Shown here piece by piece: positions 37,972 through 46,860 of a stretch of 64,000 nucleotides of DNA. Source of the stretch: Falsiroseomonas algicola (GTDB taxonomy: Bacteria; Pseudomonadota; Alphaproteobacteria; Acetobacterales; Acetobacteraceae). The position numbers and the translations under genes are program-made. The stretch's first letter is position 1; each line of letters opens with the position of its first letter. The stretch covers positions 207,038 to 271,037 of the forward strand of contig NZ_JAAIKB010000008.1 of assembly GCF_011040385.1 (NCBI RefSeq). The letters run 5' to 3'. Under the pieces are notes generated by a model. The model did not search any database. It worked only from the letters and a program-made list of their open reading frames with translations, and had not been told where the DNA came from.

Positions 37972-38946
37972 TCACGAATCCGCCGTGATGTTGGCGCGGC
38001 GGATCACGGCGCCCCAGCGCTCCAGCTCCTCCCGCTGGTAGCGCGCCAGCGCCTCCGGCCCGCCGCCGATCGCCTCCACCCCGTTGCGCTCCAGCGTCGC
38101 GCGTGTCTCGGCCTCGTTGAGGGAGGCCGCGAGGATGCCGGACAGGCGCTGCGTGACGGGCGCGGGCAGGTTGGCCGGCCCGAACATGGCCCACCAGCCC
38201 TCCGCATTGATGGCGGGCAGACCCTGCTCCGCGAAGGTCGGCACGTTGGGCAGCAGCGGGCTGCGCTGCGCGCCGGTGATGCCAAGGCCGATGAGCTGCC
38301 CGGCCTCGATCTGCGAACGCACGAACTGGGTGTGGTAGAACATGGCGTTCAGCGTGCCGCTCAGCGCATCCGTCATCGCCTGCGCGCCATCGCGATAGGG
38401 CACATGGGTGGTGCTGGTGCCCGTCGCCTCGCTCATCACCGCATGGTTCAGGTGCCCGGCCGTGCCGGTGCCGGAGGTGCCGACGGAGAGCGGCCGCGCC
38501 TTCGCCATGGCCACGAACTCCGCCATGGTCCGCGGGCCGAGCTGCGGCCGCACCACCAGCAGCAGCGCGGTCTTGGAATGCAGGAAGAGCGGCGTGAAGT
38601 CCCGCACCGGGTTGTAGGCCAGGTTCGGCATCAGGTTCGGGTTCACCGCATGGGTGCCGATGGTGCCGAGCAGGATGGTGTGCCCATCCGCCGGCGCCTG
38701 CGCCACGGCGGCGGAGCCGATGGTGCCGCCGGCGCCGGAGCGGTTGTCCACCACCACCGTATGCCCGCCCAGCCCGCGGGAGATCTGCCCCCCGATCATC
38801 CGCCCGATGATGTCCGTGCTGGTGCCGGCCGCGAAGGGCACGACCAGGCGGATCGGCCGGTCCGGCCAGGACTGGGCGCGGAGCGTGCCCGGCGCGGCCA
38901 GCGCCGGCAGCGTGATCGCGGTGGCAAGAAGGCTGCGGCGGTTCAT
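37972..38946 (-). CDS. Bug-type tripartite tricarboxylate transporter substrate-binding protein
   Basis: Periplasmic receptor of the TctC/Bug family, 324 residues. A Sec-type or twin-arginine-like signal peptide (NRRSLLATAITLPALAAPGTLRAQ) is followed by WPDRPIRLVVPFAAGTSTDIIGR and the conserved DNRSGAGGTIGS ligand loop. Such receptors are often orphans in Acetobacteraceae and Burkholderiales and bind small carboxylates. ATG 38946 begins the signal peptide, with GGGAGAG upstream. No TctAB membrane partners are nearby. Confidence 0.93.
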   Translation of the reverse strand: MNRRSLLATAITLPALAAPGTLRAQSWPDRPIRLVVPFAAGTSTDIIGRMIGGQISRGLGGHTVVVDNRSGAGGTIGSAAVAQAPADGHTILLGTIGTHAVNPNLMPNLAYNPVRDFTPLFLHSKTALLLVVRPQLGPRTMAEFVAMAKARPLSVGTSGTGTAGHLNHAVMSEATGTSTTHVPYRDGAQAMTDALSGTLNAMFYHTQFVRSQIEAGQLIGLGITGAQRSPLLPNVPTFAEQGLPAINAEGWWAMFGPANLPAPVTQRLSGILAASLNEAETRATLERNGVEAIGGGPEALARYQREELERWGAVIRRANITADS

Positions 38947-39013
38947 GGCAGGTCTCTCTCCCGGTTCGGCGGTCCCGGGATCGCACGCCACTCCGCCATC
39001 CCGCAAGACGGCG

Positions 39014-39571
39014 TCAGACCCGCTCGCTCACCTTGATCGCCACCTTGCAGCCCGCCTTGATCGCCGCGCTCAGCAGCCGGTAGGCCGGCGCCTGCTCGGC
39101 CTCATGCTCGAGCCCGATGTCGCGATGCTCCAGCTCCTCCGCCCGGAAGCGCTCGATATCCGCACGCAGCGGCGCCTCGTCATCGCCCAGCGTCTCCGCC
39201 TGGGCGCGGTAATGCTCGTCGATCGCCTCCTCCACCGCCACGGTGCAGGCCATGGCGGCGCGGTGGCCCAGCAGCGCGGTGGCGGCGCCGAGCGCGAAGC
39301 CCGCGACATGCCAGACCGGCAGCAGCGCCGTCGGCCGCACGCGGCGCTTGGCGATCAGGCCGGCGAAGGTGTCGAGGTGCACCTGCTCCTGCGCCTTCAT
39401 GTGTTCCAGGATCGGGCCGTATTTCGTCCGCCCGAGCACCGCCAGCTGGCCCTCATAGATCCGCCGCGCGCCATATTCGCCGGCATGGTCCACGCGGATG
39501 GTGCGCGCGACATACTCCCGCGGCGTCGGGTCCCCGGGCAGGCGTCGCTCGGCGGTCTCTCGGTTCGGCAT
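39014..39571 (-). CDS. coq7: Demethoxyubiquinone hydroxylase (Coq7 family)
   Basis: Coq7 hydroxylates demethoxyubiquinone in ubiquinone synthesis. 185 residues of a di-iron ferritin-like helical bundle: iron ligands lie in RVDHAGEYGARRIYEGQ, the ExxH of QEQVHLDTF, EEAIDEHY and EELEHRDIGLEH. Ubiquinone fits the aerobic respiration seen here. ATG 39571 overlaps the dsbB stop by one base (TGATG). Confidence 0.95.
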   Translation of the reverse strand: MPNRETAERRLPGDPTPREYVARTIRVDHAGEYGARRIYEGQLAVLGRTKYGPILEHMKAQEQVHLDTFAGLIAKRRVRPTALLPVWHVAGFALGAATALLGHRAAMACTVAVEEAIDEHYRAQAETLGDDEAPLRADIERFRAEELEHRDIGLEHEAEQAPAYRLLSAAIKAGCKVAIKVSERV

Positions 39572-40044
39572 CAACCCCTCCGTGCGGCCCGGCTGAAGGC
39601 GAAAGCCGCCAGGCCCGCCGCATAGATCAGGTTCATCATCGCCATGGAAAGGGGGAGGCCCGGAATCAGGTAGGTCGCCTCGTCGCAGGGCTTGTTGGGC
39701 GCGGGATTCAGGCTGCGCAGCAGGTCGTCCACGCTGGCGCCGGGCGCGATGGACGGCGCCTGGCAGGCCGGCAGGGGCGAGGGCCACCACCCCTGCTCCA
39801 CGCCGACATGCAGCACCGCGATGGCGCCGGAGACCAGCACCGCCACCCCCGCCGCCCGCAGCAGCCACGGCCGTAGCCTTTCCGGCACGAAGGCTGCCGC
39901 CACGGCCAGCGCCGCCGCCACCCAATAGGGCCAGCGCTGCCAGAGGCAGAGGGCGCAGGGCGCCAGGCCCGGCCAGCGTTCCGTGCCGAGGGCGATCAGC
40001 GGTGCCGCGGCCGCGAGGCCCGCCACCATCAGGGAGGACATCAT
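39571..40044 (-). CDS. dsbB: Disulfide bond formation protein B family
   Basis: DsbB reoxidises periplasmic DsbA and passes electrons to ubiquinone. 157 residues, four helices. Cys30-x-x-Cys33 (CALC) follows the first helix and is the quinone-coupled pair; the second pair (PACQAPS and KPCDE) lies in the large periplasmic loop. It is cotranscribed with coq7, a quinone biosynthesis gene, a sensible functional pairing. An ATG one codon later could also serve. Confidence 0.92.
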   Translation of the reverse strand: MMSSLMVAGLAAAAPLIALGTERWPGLAPCALCLWQRWPYWVAAALAVAAAFVPERLRPWLLRAAGVAVLVSGAIAVLHVGVEQGWWPSPLPACQAPSIAPGASVDDLLRSLNPAPNKPCDEATYLIPGLPLSMAMMNLIYAAGLAAFAFSRAARRG

Positions 40045-40138
40045 GCGCCTTTCATCCTCCAACCCCCGCGTGCCGGCAACTGGACCACACCCGCGCCCGG
40101 ACCTAGCCTGCCCCGCATCGATCGCGGGAGACGCCGAC

Positions 40139-40765
40139 ATGCTGACCATCTGGGGCCGGGCGAGTTCGTCCAACGTCATGAAGGTGCTCTGGCTCTGCGA
40201 GGAGTTGTCCATCCCCTTCACCCGCATCGATGCCGGCGGCGCCTTCGGCCGCACGAAGGATCCCGACTACCTCGCCAAGAACCCCAACGCCCTCGTTCCC
40301 ACCATCGAGGAGCCGGACGGCTTCACGCTGTGGGAGAGCAACAGCATCTGCCGCTACCTCGTGCGCCAGCACGCGCCTGGCCATGCGCTGTATCCCGCCG
40401 ATCCGCGCCTGGCCGCGGATGTGGAGCGCTGGATGGACTGGCAGCTGGCCTCGCTCAACCGGCCGATGACGACGGTCTTCTTCACCTATGTCCGCATCCC
40501 GGAGGCCGAGCGCGACTGGCCCGCGACGCACAAGGCGCGGGCGGAGGCCGAGGCGCTCTGGGCCATGGTCGATGCCAAGGTGGCGCAGCACCCCTATCTC
40601 TGCGGGGATTCGCTGACGCTGGCCGACATCGCGCTCGGCCCCTACCTGCATCGCTGGTTCGCCATGCCGATCGAGCGCGCGCCCATGCCGGCGCTCCGCG
40701 CCTGGTACGACCGGCTCATGCAGCACCCCGGCTTCCAGAAGCACCTCGCCGGCCCGCTGGTGTAA
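40139..40765 (+). CDS. Glutathione S-transferase family protein
   Basis: 208 residues: thioredoxin-fold N-terminal domain with the glutathione contact region SSSNVMKVLWLCEEL, the cis-Pro LVPTIEE and ESNSICRYL; then the helical C-terminal domain with the N-capping SLTLADIALG. ATG 40139 follows GGGAGA. Its physiological substrate is unknown. A double-hairpin element follows. Confidence 0.92.
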   Translation: MLTIWGRASSSNVMKVLWLCEELSIPFTRIDAGGAFGRTKDPDYLAKNPNALVPTIEEPDGFTLWESNSICRYLVRQHAPGHALYPADPRLAADVERWMDWQLASLNRPMTTVFFTYVRIPEAERDWPATHKARAEAEALWAMVDAKVAQHPYLCGDSLTLADIALGPYLHRWFAMPIERAPMPALRAWYDRLMQHPGFQKHLAGPLV

Positions 40766-40774
40766 CCCGGCGGT

Positions 40775-40829
40775 CCAGGGTCGCCTTCGACCCTGGCGAG
40801 GGGGTTCAGGGGGAGCAGCGCTCCCCCTG
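40775..40829 (-). repeat. Double-hairpin element, copy B (inverted)
   Basis: Read on the minus strand: hairpin 1 CAGGGGGAGC, loop GCT, GCTCCCCCTG (40829-40820 and 40816-40807), spacer AACCCCCTCG, hairpin 2 CCAGGGTCG, loop AAGG, CGACCCTGG (40796-40788 and 40783-40775), then ACCGCC. Hairpin 1 lies just beyond the stop of the minus-strand adenosyltransferase gene, the same relation as copy A to livF. Confidence 0.75.
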
Positions 40830-40836
40830 CATCACC

Positions 40837-41397
40837 CTACCGCGTCGCCCCCGGCGTCCAGGTGACATCCCCCGTCCCGTTCCCGTTCAGCCGCCGGGAC
40901 AGCACGAAGAGGTGGTCCGACAACCGGTTGAGGTAGCGGATCACCGCCGCATTCACCGCATCCGCCGCTGCCAGCGCCACCACCTCCCGCTCCGCCCGCC
41001 GCACCACCGTCCGCGCCAGATGGGCATAGGCGGCGCCGGGCGATCCGCCGGGCAGCACGAAGCTGCGCAGCGGCGGGATATCGGCGTTCATGGCGGCGAT
41101 CTCCGCCTCCAGCCGCAGGCACTGGCCATCCGTCACGCGCAGCCGGTCCTCCCCGGTGCCGGGCACGCAGAGATCGGCGCCGAGGTCGAAGAGGTCGTTC
41201 TGGATGCGCCCGAGCATGGCATCCGCCTGGCGGTCGCCGGCCAGGTGCAGGCGCAGGATGCCGATGGTGGCGTTCACCTCATCCACCGTCCCATAGGCCG
41301 CGACCCGCAGCGCGTCCTTCCGCACGCGGGACCCGTCGCCGAGCGAGGTCTCCCCCCCGTCGCCCCCCCGCGTCGTGATCACGTCCAGCTTCACCAT
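40837..41397 (-). CDS. Corrinoid (cob(I)alamin) adenosyltransferase, PduO type
   Basis: Transfers the adenosyl group of ATP to cob(I)alamin, giving coenzyme B12. 186 residues. The N-terminal ATP loop TRGGDGGETSLGDGSRVRKD, YGTVDEVNA, and the C-terminal helix LARTVVRRAERE plus NRLSDHLFVLSR are PduO-type hallmarks. Its ATG overlaps the upstream tonB-like gene by seven bases. Last gene of a CDF-TonB-adenosyltransferase operon. Confidence 0.95.
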   Translation of the reverse strand: MVKLDVITTRGGDGGETSLGDGSRVRKDALRVAAYGTVDEVNATIGILRLHLAGDRQADAMLGRIQNDLFDLGADLCVPGTGEDRLRVTDGQCLRLEAEIAAMNADIPPLRSFVLPGGSPGAAYAHLARTVVRRAEREVVALAAADAVNAAVIRYLNRLSDHLFVLSRRLNGNGTGDVTWTPGATR

Positions 41398-42344
41398 CGG
41401 CGATCTCCTTCGAGGCGGAAGCTGATATCGACGGCGGCAACCGCAACGACCGGCTGGCCATCGCGTGCCGCGGGCTGGAAGCGCCAGTTGCGCACCGCGC
41501 GCAGCGCCGCCTGGTCCAGTGCCTGGAAGCCGGCGGACTGGTCCACCGCCACCTCCATCACCCGTCCGTTCTGGTCCACCTGCACACGCAGCCTGACGCG
41601 GCCCTGCTCGCCGCGCAGCCGGCTGGCATAGGGGTATTCGGGCGGCGGGTTGGCGGCGCCGGCCAGCGGCCGCGGCGCCGTCACCGCGCCCAGCGCCTGC
41701 GCGCCGCCGGTGGATCGGGGCGCGGAGGCCTCGGCGGCCTGCCCCGTCGCCGGCGCGGCTGCCGCGGCCGGGCGTGCCTCGCTGGCGGGGCGCGGGCGTG
41801 GGGGCGCGGGGCGCTGCTGCGGCACCGCGAGTTGCAGCGGCCGCGGCGGCGGCAATTCGAAGGCGGGCGGCGTCGGCTCGGGTTCGGGCCGTGCCTCGGC
41901 GACAGGCGGCGGCGGGGCCTCCGCGACCTGGATCGGCGGTTCCGGCCGCGGGCGCGGCGCCTCGGGCGGTGGCGGCGGCAGGGTCGCCTCCGCCAGCGCG
42001 GGCGGCGGCGGTGGCGGGGCCGGAGGCGTCACCGATGCCGGCTGGACCGGTGGCGGGGGCGGGGGCGGCGCGGGCGGTGCTTCGGGCAGGCTGGGGGCGG
42101 GCGGCAGGGCCGCCATGGGCAGCGGCCCGGGCGGGGCCGGAACGCTGACAGGCGGCGCGGGCGAAGCGGCCTCGGCATCCACCGCATCGCTGGTCCCGGG
42201 TTCCTCCTGGTTCCAGATCAGCGCGACGCCCTGGTCCAGCGGCCGGGGTGCTTCGTCCGCTCCGCGGTCGACCAGCAGCGCCGCGGCCAGCGCGGCATGC
42301 GCGACCACGGACAGCAGCAGGGGCCAGGGCCGCGCGACGGTCAC
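41391..42344 (-). CDS. TonB-family energy transducer
   Basis: 317 residues: a short cytoplasmic start, one membrane anchor (about residues 8-24), a long proline/alanine-rich periplasmic spacer (about 55-220) and a C-terminal TonB domain (YPYASRLRGEQGRVRLRVQV, QSAGFQALDQAALRAVRNWRF). TonB couples the proton gradient to outer-membrane receptors. GTG 42344 overlaps the CDF stop. No exbB, exbD or receptor gene is adjacent, so this is a stand-alone paralogue. Its operon partner makes coenzyme B12, which suggests corrinoid uptake, but this is inference. Confidence 0.9.
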   Translation of the reverse strand: MTVARPWPLLLSVVAHAALAAALLVDRGADEAPRPLDQGVALIWNQEEPGTSDAVDAEAASPAPPVSVPAPPGPLPMAALPPAPSLPEAPPAPPPPPPPVQPASVTPPAPPPPPPALAEATLPPPPPEAPRPRPEPPIQVAEAPPPPVAEARPEPEPTPPAFELPPPRPLQLAVPQQRPAPPRPRPASEARPAAAAAPATGQAAEASAPRSTGGAQALGAVTAPRPLAGAANPPPEYPYASRLRGEQGRVRLRVQVDQNGRVMEVAVDQSAGFQALDQAALRAVRNWRFQPAARDGQPVVAVAAVDISFRLEGDRRW

Positions 42345-43237
42345 AGCACCAGCACACCCTGGTGCTTGGCCTTGCCCTCGGGCTCCACATGGATGGTGAT
42401 GATGGCGGTATCGAGTTCCGCCTTCAGCGCGGCCTCCACCCGGTCGCAGATCTCATGCGCCTGCGTCACCGTCATGTCGCCGGGCACCACCAGATGGAAC
42501 TCCACGAAGGTGAAGCGCCCGGAATGGCGGGTGCGGAGGTCATGCGCCTCGATCGCGCCCTCGGCGTGCTTCGCGACCAGCGCGCGGATGCGGCCCAGCG
42601 CTTCCGGCGCCACCGCCTCATCCATCAGCCCGCCCACGGATTCGCGCATCAGCCGCCAGCCGGAGAACAGGATGTTCACCGCCGTCAGCCCCGCCAGCGC
42701 CGGGTCGATCCAGGCCTGTCCCGTCAGCGCCACCAGCGCCACGCCCACGATGACGCCGCCGGAGGTCACGACATCCGCCAGCAGGTGCCGCGCATCCGCC
42801 AGCAGCGCCGGGGAGCGCGAGGCCCTGCCCCGCCGGAACAGGAAGGCCGACCAGCCCGCATTGATGCCGGTGGCGATGGCGGAGACCAGCAGGCCGGAGG
42901 CCGCCTGGTCCAGCATGCGCGGCGCCTGCCAGGCACCCCAGGCCTCGTGCAGAATGAGCACGGCGGCCACGATGATCAGCGCGCCTTCCAGCACGGCGGA
43001 GAAATACTCCGCCTTGGCATGGCCATAGGGGTGGTCCGCATCGGGCGGCCGGGCGGAGACGCGGATGGCGGCGAGCGCCGCCAGCGCGGCGGCCACGTTC
43101 ACCACGCTTTCCACCGCATCGGCGAAAAGCGCGACGCTGCCGGTCAGCCACCAGGCGCCCGCCTTCAGCCCGAGCACGGCCAGCGCCACGAAGACGCTGG
43201 CCGTGGCGATGGTCTCGATGCGCGTCAGCCCGGGCAT
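42341..43237 (-). CDS. Cation diffusion facilitator family transporter
   Basis: 298 residues of a FieF-like divalent metal/proton antiporter. Six helices; metal sites are in LFADAVESVVN and ARHLLADVVTSGGV (HxxxD), with the family marker DHPYGHAKAEYF. The C-terminal ~80 residues are the cytoplasmic ferredoxin-like dimerisation domain (HDLRTRHSGRFTFVEFHLVV). It exports Zn, Fe, Co or similar; metal choice cannot be read. First gene of the operon with TonB and adenosyltransferase. Confidence 0.93.
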   Translation of the reverse strand: MPGLTRIETIATASVFVALAVLGLKAGAWWLTGSVALFADAVESVVNVAAALAALAAIRVSARPPDADHPYGHAKAEYFSAVLEGALIIVAAVLILHEAWGAWQAPRMLDQAASGLLVSAIATGINAGWSAFLFRRGRASRSPALLADARHLLADVVTSGGVIVGVALVALTGQAWIDPALAGLTAVNILFSGWRLMRESVGGLMDEAVAPEALGRIRALVAKHAEGAIEAHDLRTRHSGRFTFVEFHLVVPGDMTVTQAHEICDRVEAALKAELDTAIITIHVEPEGKAKHQGVLVL

Positions 43238-43292
43238 CGGGCGGATGAGGCGGACAAGGCGCGGACTCCTGCGGCGGCCGATTGATGCCGCG

Positions 43293-43317
43293 CCGGGGTG
43301 CGTTTCCGCAACCCCGG
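43293..43317 (-). terminator. Hairpin downstream of metH
   Basis: CCGGGGT (43293-43299) pairs with ACCCCGG (43311-43317), extended by GCG/CGC with a bulge, in the 91-base gap between the CDF gene start and the metH stop. Likely terminator of the metH transcript, though no T-run follows on the minus strand. Confidence 0.4.
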
Positions 43318-43328
43318 ACGGCGCCGCG

Positions 43329-46300
43329 TCACACCGAGAAGTACTTGGCCCGCGGATGGTGCAGCACGATGGCGCTGGTCGACTGCTCCGGATGCAGCTG
43401 CCATTCGTCGGAGAGCGTCACGCCGACGCGATCCGCCTTCAGCAGCCGCAGCAGCCCTTCCTGGTCCTCGAGCCGCGGGCAGGCGGGGTAGCCGAAGGAA
43501 TAGCGGCCGCCGCGATAGCCCTGGCTCAGCATCTTCTCGATGTCGCGGTCATCCTCGCCGGCAAAGCCGAGTTCGGCGCGGATGCGCTTGTGGACGTATT
43601 CCGCCATCGCCTCCGCCATCTCCACCGACAGGCCATGCAGGTAGAGGTAGTCCTGGTAGCGGTTGTCCTCGAACCAGTCGCGCGCGATGTCGGAGGCCTT
43701 CTGGCCCACGGTCACGACCTGCAGGCCCATCACGTCGCGCTTGTCGGGCCCGTCCTCGATGTCCCGCAGGAAGTCGGCGATGCATTCGCCATCGGGCTTG
43801 GGCTGGCGAGGCACGGTGAAGCGCCAGGCTTCCGTGATGCCATCCTCCTCGAACAGCACGATGTCGTTGCCCTGGCCGGCGGCCTTCCAGTAGCCGTAGA
43901 TCGCCTGCGGCTTCAGGATGTTGTCGGCCTCCGCCAGCGCCAGCATGCGCTTCAGCACCGGGCGCAGTTCCTGCTTCGCCCAGCCGATGAAATCCTCCAG
44001 CGACCGTCCGGCCTTCCGGAAGCCCCACTGGAATTGATAGAGGCTGCGTTCGTTGATGAAGGGCACGATGGCCTTGGGCGCGGCTTCCATCACCCGCGGC
44101 CCCCAGAAGGGCGGCACCGGCACGGCGCTTTCCGCCGCCACGCGCCGGCGGCGTTCCTGCGCGTAGTTGACATCGACGGGCGCGAAGCCGCGCGGATCGG
44201 CCTGGCCCAGCGTGCGCTTCTCGTTCTTCGCCTTGCCCGCGCGCTTGGTCTGCAGCGCGGCCAGGTAGTCGTCGAAGCCGTTGCCCATCACCTTGTCCAT
44301 GAGGTGCAGGCCATCGAAGGCGTCCCGCGCATAGGCCACGCGGCCGCAGGCGTAGGACTTCACGCAATCATCCTCGACATAGTTGCGCGTCAGCGCGGCA
44401 CCGCCCAGCAGCACGGGCAGGTCGATCCCCTGGCGGCTCATCTCCTCCAGATTCTCGCGCATCACCACGGTGGACTTCACCAGCAGGCCGGACATGCCGA
44501 TGGCATGCGCCTTGTGCGTCTTCGCCGCCGCGACGATGTCGTTCAGCGGCACCTTGATGCCGAGGTTGACGACCTTGTAGCCGTTGTTGGTCAGGATGAT
44601 GTCGACCAGGTTCTTGCCGATGTCGTGCACGTCGCCCTTGACGGTGCCGAGCACGATCGTGCCCTTCTCCTGCCCCTCGATCTTCTCCATGTGGGGCTCG
44701 AGATAGGCGACGGCGGCCTTCATCGTCTCCGCGGACTGGAGCACGAAGGGCAGCTGCATCTTGCCCGCGCCGAAGAGGTCGCCCACTACCTTCATGCCGT
44801 CCAGCAGCACGTCGTTGATGATGGAAAGCGGCGTCAGCCCCTTCGCCAGCGCATCCGCGAGTTCGTCGTCCAGCCCCTTGCGGTCGCCATCGACGATGCG
44901 GTCCTTCAGGCGACCCTCCACGGTCTCCGCCCGCTTCTTGCCGGTGGTGTCGGCGGCCTTCCGGCCGGAGAACATCTCCAGCACCTTCTGCAGCGGGTCA
45001 TAGCCTTCGCGACGACGGTCGAAGATCAGATCCTCGATCACCGCCACTTCCTCCGGCGGGATGGCGTGCAGCGGCTTGATCTTGGAGACGTGGACGATCG
45101 CGCCCGTCATCCCCGCCTTCACGGCGTGATCCAGGAACACGCTGTTCAGCACATGGCGCGCGGCCGGGTTCAGGCCGAAGCTGATGTTGGAGAGACCCAG
45201 GATGATCTGGATGTCCGGAAATTCCTCCCGGATCATGCGGATGCCGTCCAGCGTCCAGACGCCGAGCTTGCGGTCATCCTCGTTGCCGGTCGCGATGGTG
45301 AAGGTCAGCGGGTCGATCATCAGGTCGGACTGCGCCAGCCCATGCTGGTTGCAGGCGAAATCGACCAGGCGACGCGCGATGCGGAGCTTGTCCTCCGCCG
45401 TCTTGGCCATGCCGACCTCGTCGATCGTCAGCGCGATGACCGCCGCGCCGAACTTCTTCGCCAGCACCAGGCGTTCATGCGCGGCATGCTCGCCATCCTC
45501 GAAGTTGATGGAGTTGATGATCGGCTTGCCGCCATGCAGCTTCAGCGCGGCCTCGATCACCGGCGTTTCCGTGCTGTCGATGACGAGCGGCGAGTTGACG
45601 CTCGACGTGAAGCGCCGGATCACCTCGTTCATCTCCGCGATCTCGTCACGGCCGACGAAGGCCGTGCAGACATCGAGGCTGTTCGACCCCTCCGCCACCT
45701 GCTCCCGCCCGATGGCGACGCAGCCATCCCAGTCATGCGCCGCCTGGCGTTCGCGCCAGGCCTTGGAGCCGTTCGCGTTGCAGCGCTCGCCGATCGAGAA
45801 GTAGCTGTTCTCCTGCCGCAGCGACGTCGCGCTGTAGAGGCTGGCGACGGAGGGCACCCAGACGGCGTTCCGCTTCACCGGCGCCGGCCGCGCCTTCGCC
45901 CCGCCGAGCTTGCGCAGCAGCTGGTCCAGCGCCTGGATATGCGGCGTGGAGGTGCCGCAGCAGCCGCCGATCAGGTTGAGCCCATCCTCCAGGATGAAGC
46001 GCTCCATCCAGGTCGCCAGCTCCGACGGGCCGAGCGGGTAATGCGTCTTGCCATCCACCAGCTCCGGCAGGCCGGCATTGGGCTGCACGCTCAGCATCCC
46101 CGGCCAGTTGCGGCTCAACCAGCGGATATGCTCCGCCATCTCCTGCGGCCCGGTCGCGCAGTTCAGGCCGATCAGCGGCACGTCGAGCGAATGGACCACC
46201 GTCGTGGCGGCGGCGATGTCGGGGCCGACCAGCAGCGTGCCCGTCGTCTCCACCGTCACCTGCACGAAGATCGGGATGTCGGACTTCGCCTCCGCCTTCG

Positions 46301-46832
46301 CGATCTTGCAGGCGTTGACGGCCGCCTTGATGAACAGCGTGTCCTGGTTCGTCTCCGTCAGCAGCGCATCCGCGCCGCCCGCGATCAGCCCGCGGCACTG
46401 CGCCACCAGCGCGGCCTCCAGCGAATCATAGTCGATGTTGCCGAGGCTCGGCAGCTTCGTGCCCGGGCCGATATCGCCGATCACCCAGCGGGGGCGCCCA
46501 TCGGCGAAGCTCTCCGCCGCCTCCCGCGCCAGCTCCACGCTGAGCTTGTTGATCTCGAAGGCCTTCTCCTCCAGCTCGAACTCGCCGAGCGTGACGGGGC
46601 TGCCGCCGAAGCTGTTGGTCAGCACCATGTCCGACCCGGCCTCGTAGTAGCTGCGATGGATGTCGCGCACGATGTCGGGGCGCGAGAGGTTCAGCACCTC
46701 CGTGCAGTTCTCCTTGCCCCAGAAATCCTTCTCGACATCCAGCGTCATGGACTGGATGCGCGCGCCGAAGCCGCCGTCGCAGAGCAGCACCTGGTCACGA
46801 AGCGCATCGAGAAGATGGGGGCGCGAGGTCAT
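43329..46832 (-). CDS. metH: Cobalamin-dependent methionine synthase
   Basis: MetH transfers a methyl group from methyltetrahydrofolate to homocysteine. 1167 residues, all four modules present: homocysteine domain with zinc Cys in LNCATG (about 224) and GGCCGT (about 289-290); pterin domain (ERCNANGSKAW, EGSNSLDVC); B12 cap and Rossmann domain with the cobalt-ligating His in DVHDIGKN (about 734); and the C-terminal AdoMet-dependent reactivation domain (YGYWKAAGQGNDI, FGYPACPRLEDQ). ATG 46832 lies 28 bases after the regulator gene on the same strand. No metF is next to it. Confidence 0.97.
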   Translation of the reverse strand: MTSRPHLLDALRDQVLLCDGGFGARIQSMTLDVEKDFWGKENCTEVLNLSRPDIVRDIHRSYYEAGSDMVLTNSFGGSPVTLGEFELEEKAFEINKLSVELAREAAESFADGRPRWVIGDIGPGTKLPSLGNIDYDSLEAALVAQCRGLIAGGADALLTETNQDTLFIKAAVNACKIAKAEAKSDIPIFVQVTVETTGTLLVGPDIAAATTVVHSLDVPLIGLNCATGPQEMAEHIRWLSRNWPGMLSVQPNAGLPELVDGKTHYPLGPSELATWMERFILEDGLNLIGGCCGTSTPHIQALDQLLRKLGGAKARPAPVKRNAVWVPSVASLYSATSLRQENSYFSIGERCNANGSKAWRERQAAHDWDGCVAIGREQVAEGSNSLDVCTAFVGRDEIAEMNEVIRRFTSSVNSPLVIDSTETPVIEAALKLHGGKPIINSINFEDGEHAAHERLVLAKKFGAAVIALTIDEVGMAKTAEDKLRIARRLVDFACNQHGLAQSDLMIDPLTFTIATGNEDDRKLGVWTLDGIRMIREEFPDIQIILGLSNISFGLNPAARHVLNSVFLDHAVKAGMTGAIVHVSKIKPLHAIPPEEVAVIEDLIFDRRREGYDPLQKVLEMFSGRKAADTTGKKRAETVEGRLKDRIVDGDRKGLDDELADALAKGLTPLSIINDVLLDGMKVVGDLFGAGKMQLPFVLQSAETMKAAVAYLEPHMEKIEGQEKGTIVLGTVKGDVHDIGKNLVDIILTNNGYKVVNLGIKVPLNDIVAAAKTHKAHAIGMSGLLVKSTVVMRENLEEMSRQGIDLPVLLGGAALTRNYVEDDCVKSYACGRVAYARDAFDGLHLMDKVMGNGFDDYLAALQTKRAGKAKNEKRTLGQADPRGFAPVDVNYAQERRRRVAAESAVPVPPFWGPRVMEAAPKAIVPFINERSLYQFQWGFRKAGRSLEDFIGWAKQELRPVLKRMLALAEADNILKPQAIYGYWKAAGQGNDIVLFEEDGITEAWRFTVPRQPKPDGECIADFLRDIEDGPDKRDVMGLQVVTVGQKASDIARDWFEDNRYQDYLYLHGLSVEMAEAMAEYVHKRIRAELGFAGEDDRDIEKMLSQGYRGGRYSFGYPACPRLEDQEGLLRLLKADRVGVTLSDEWQLHPEQSTSAIVLHHPRAKYFSV

Positions 46833-46860
46833 GCGGTTTTCTCTCGGCAGAAGGATCGGG

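Noticed and set aside
43238..43328. Cobalamin riboswitch upstream of the CDF-TonB-adenosyltransferase operon
   Set aside because: The gap is only 91 bases, too short for the full element, and I see no B12-box sequence.
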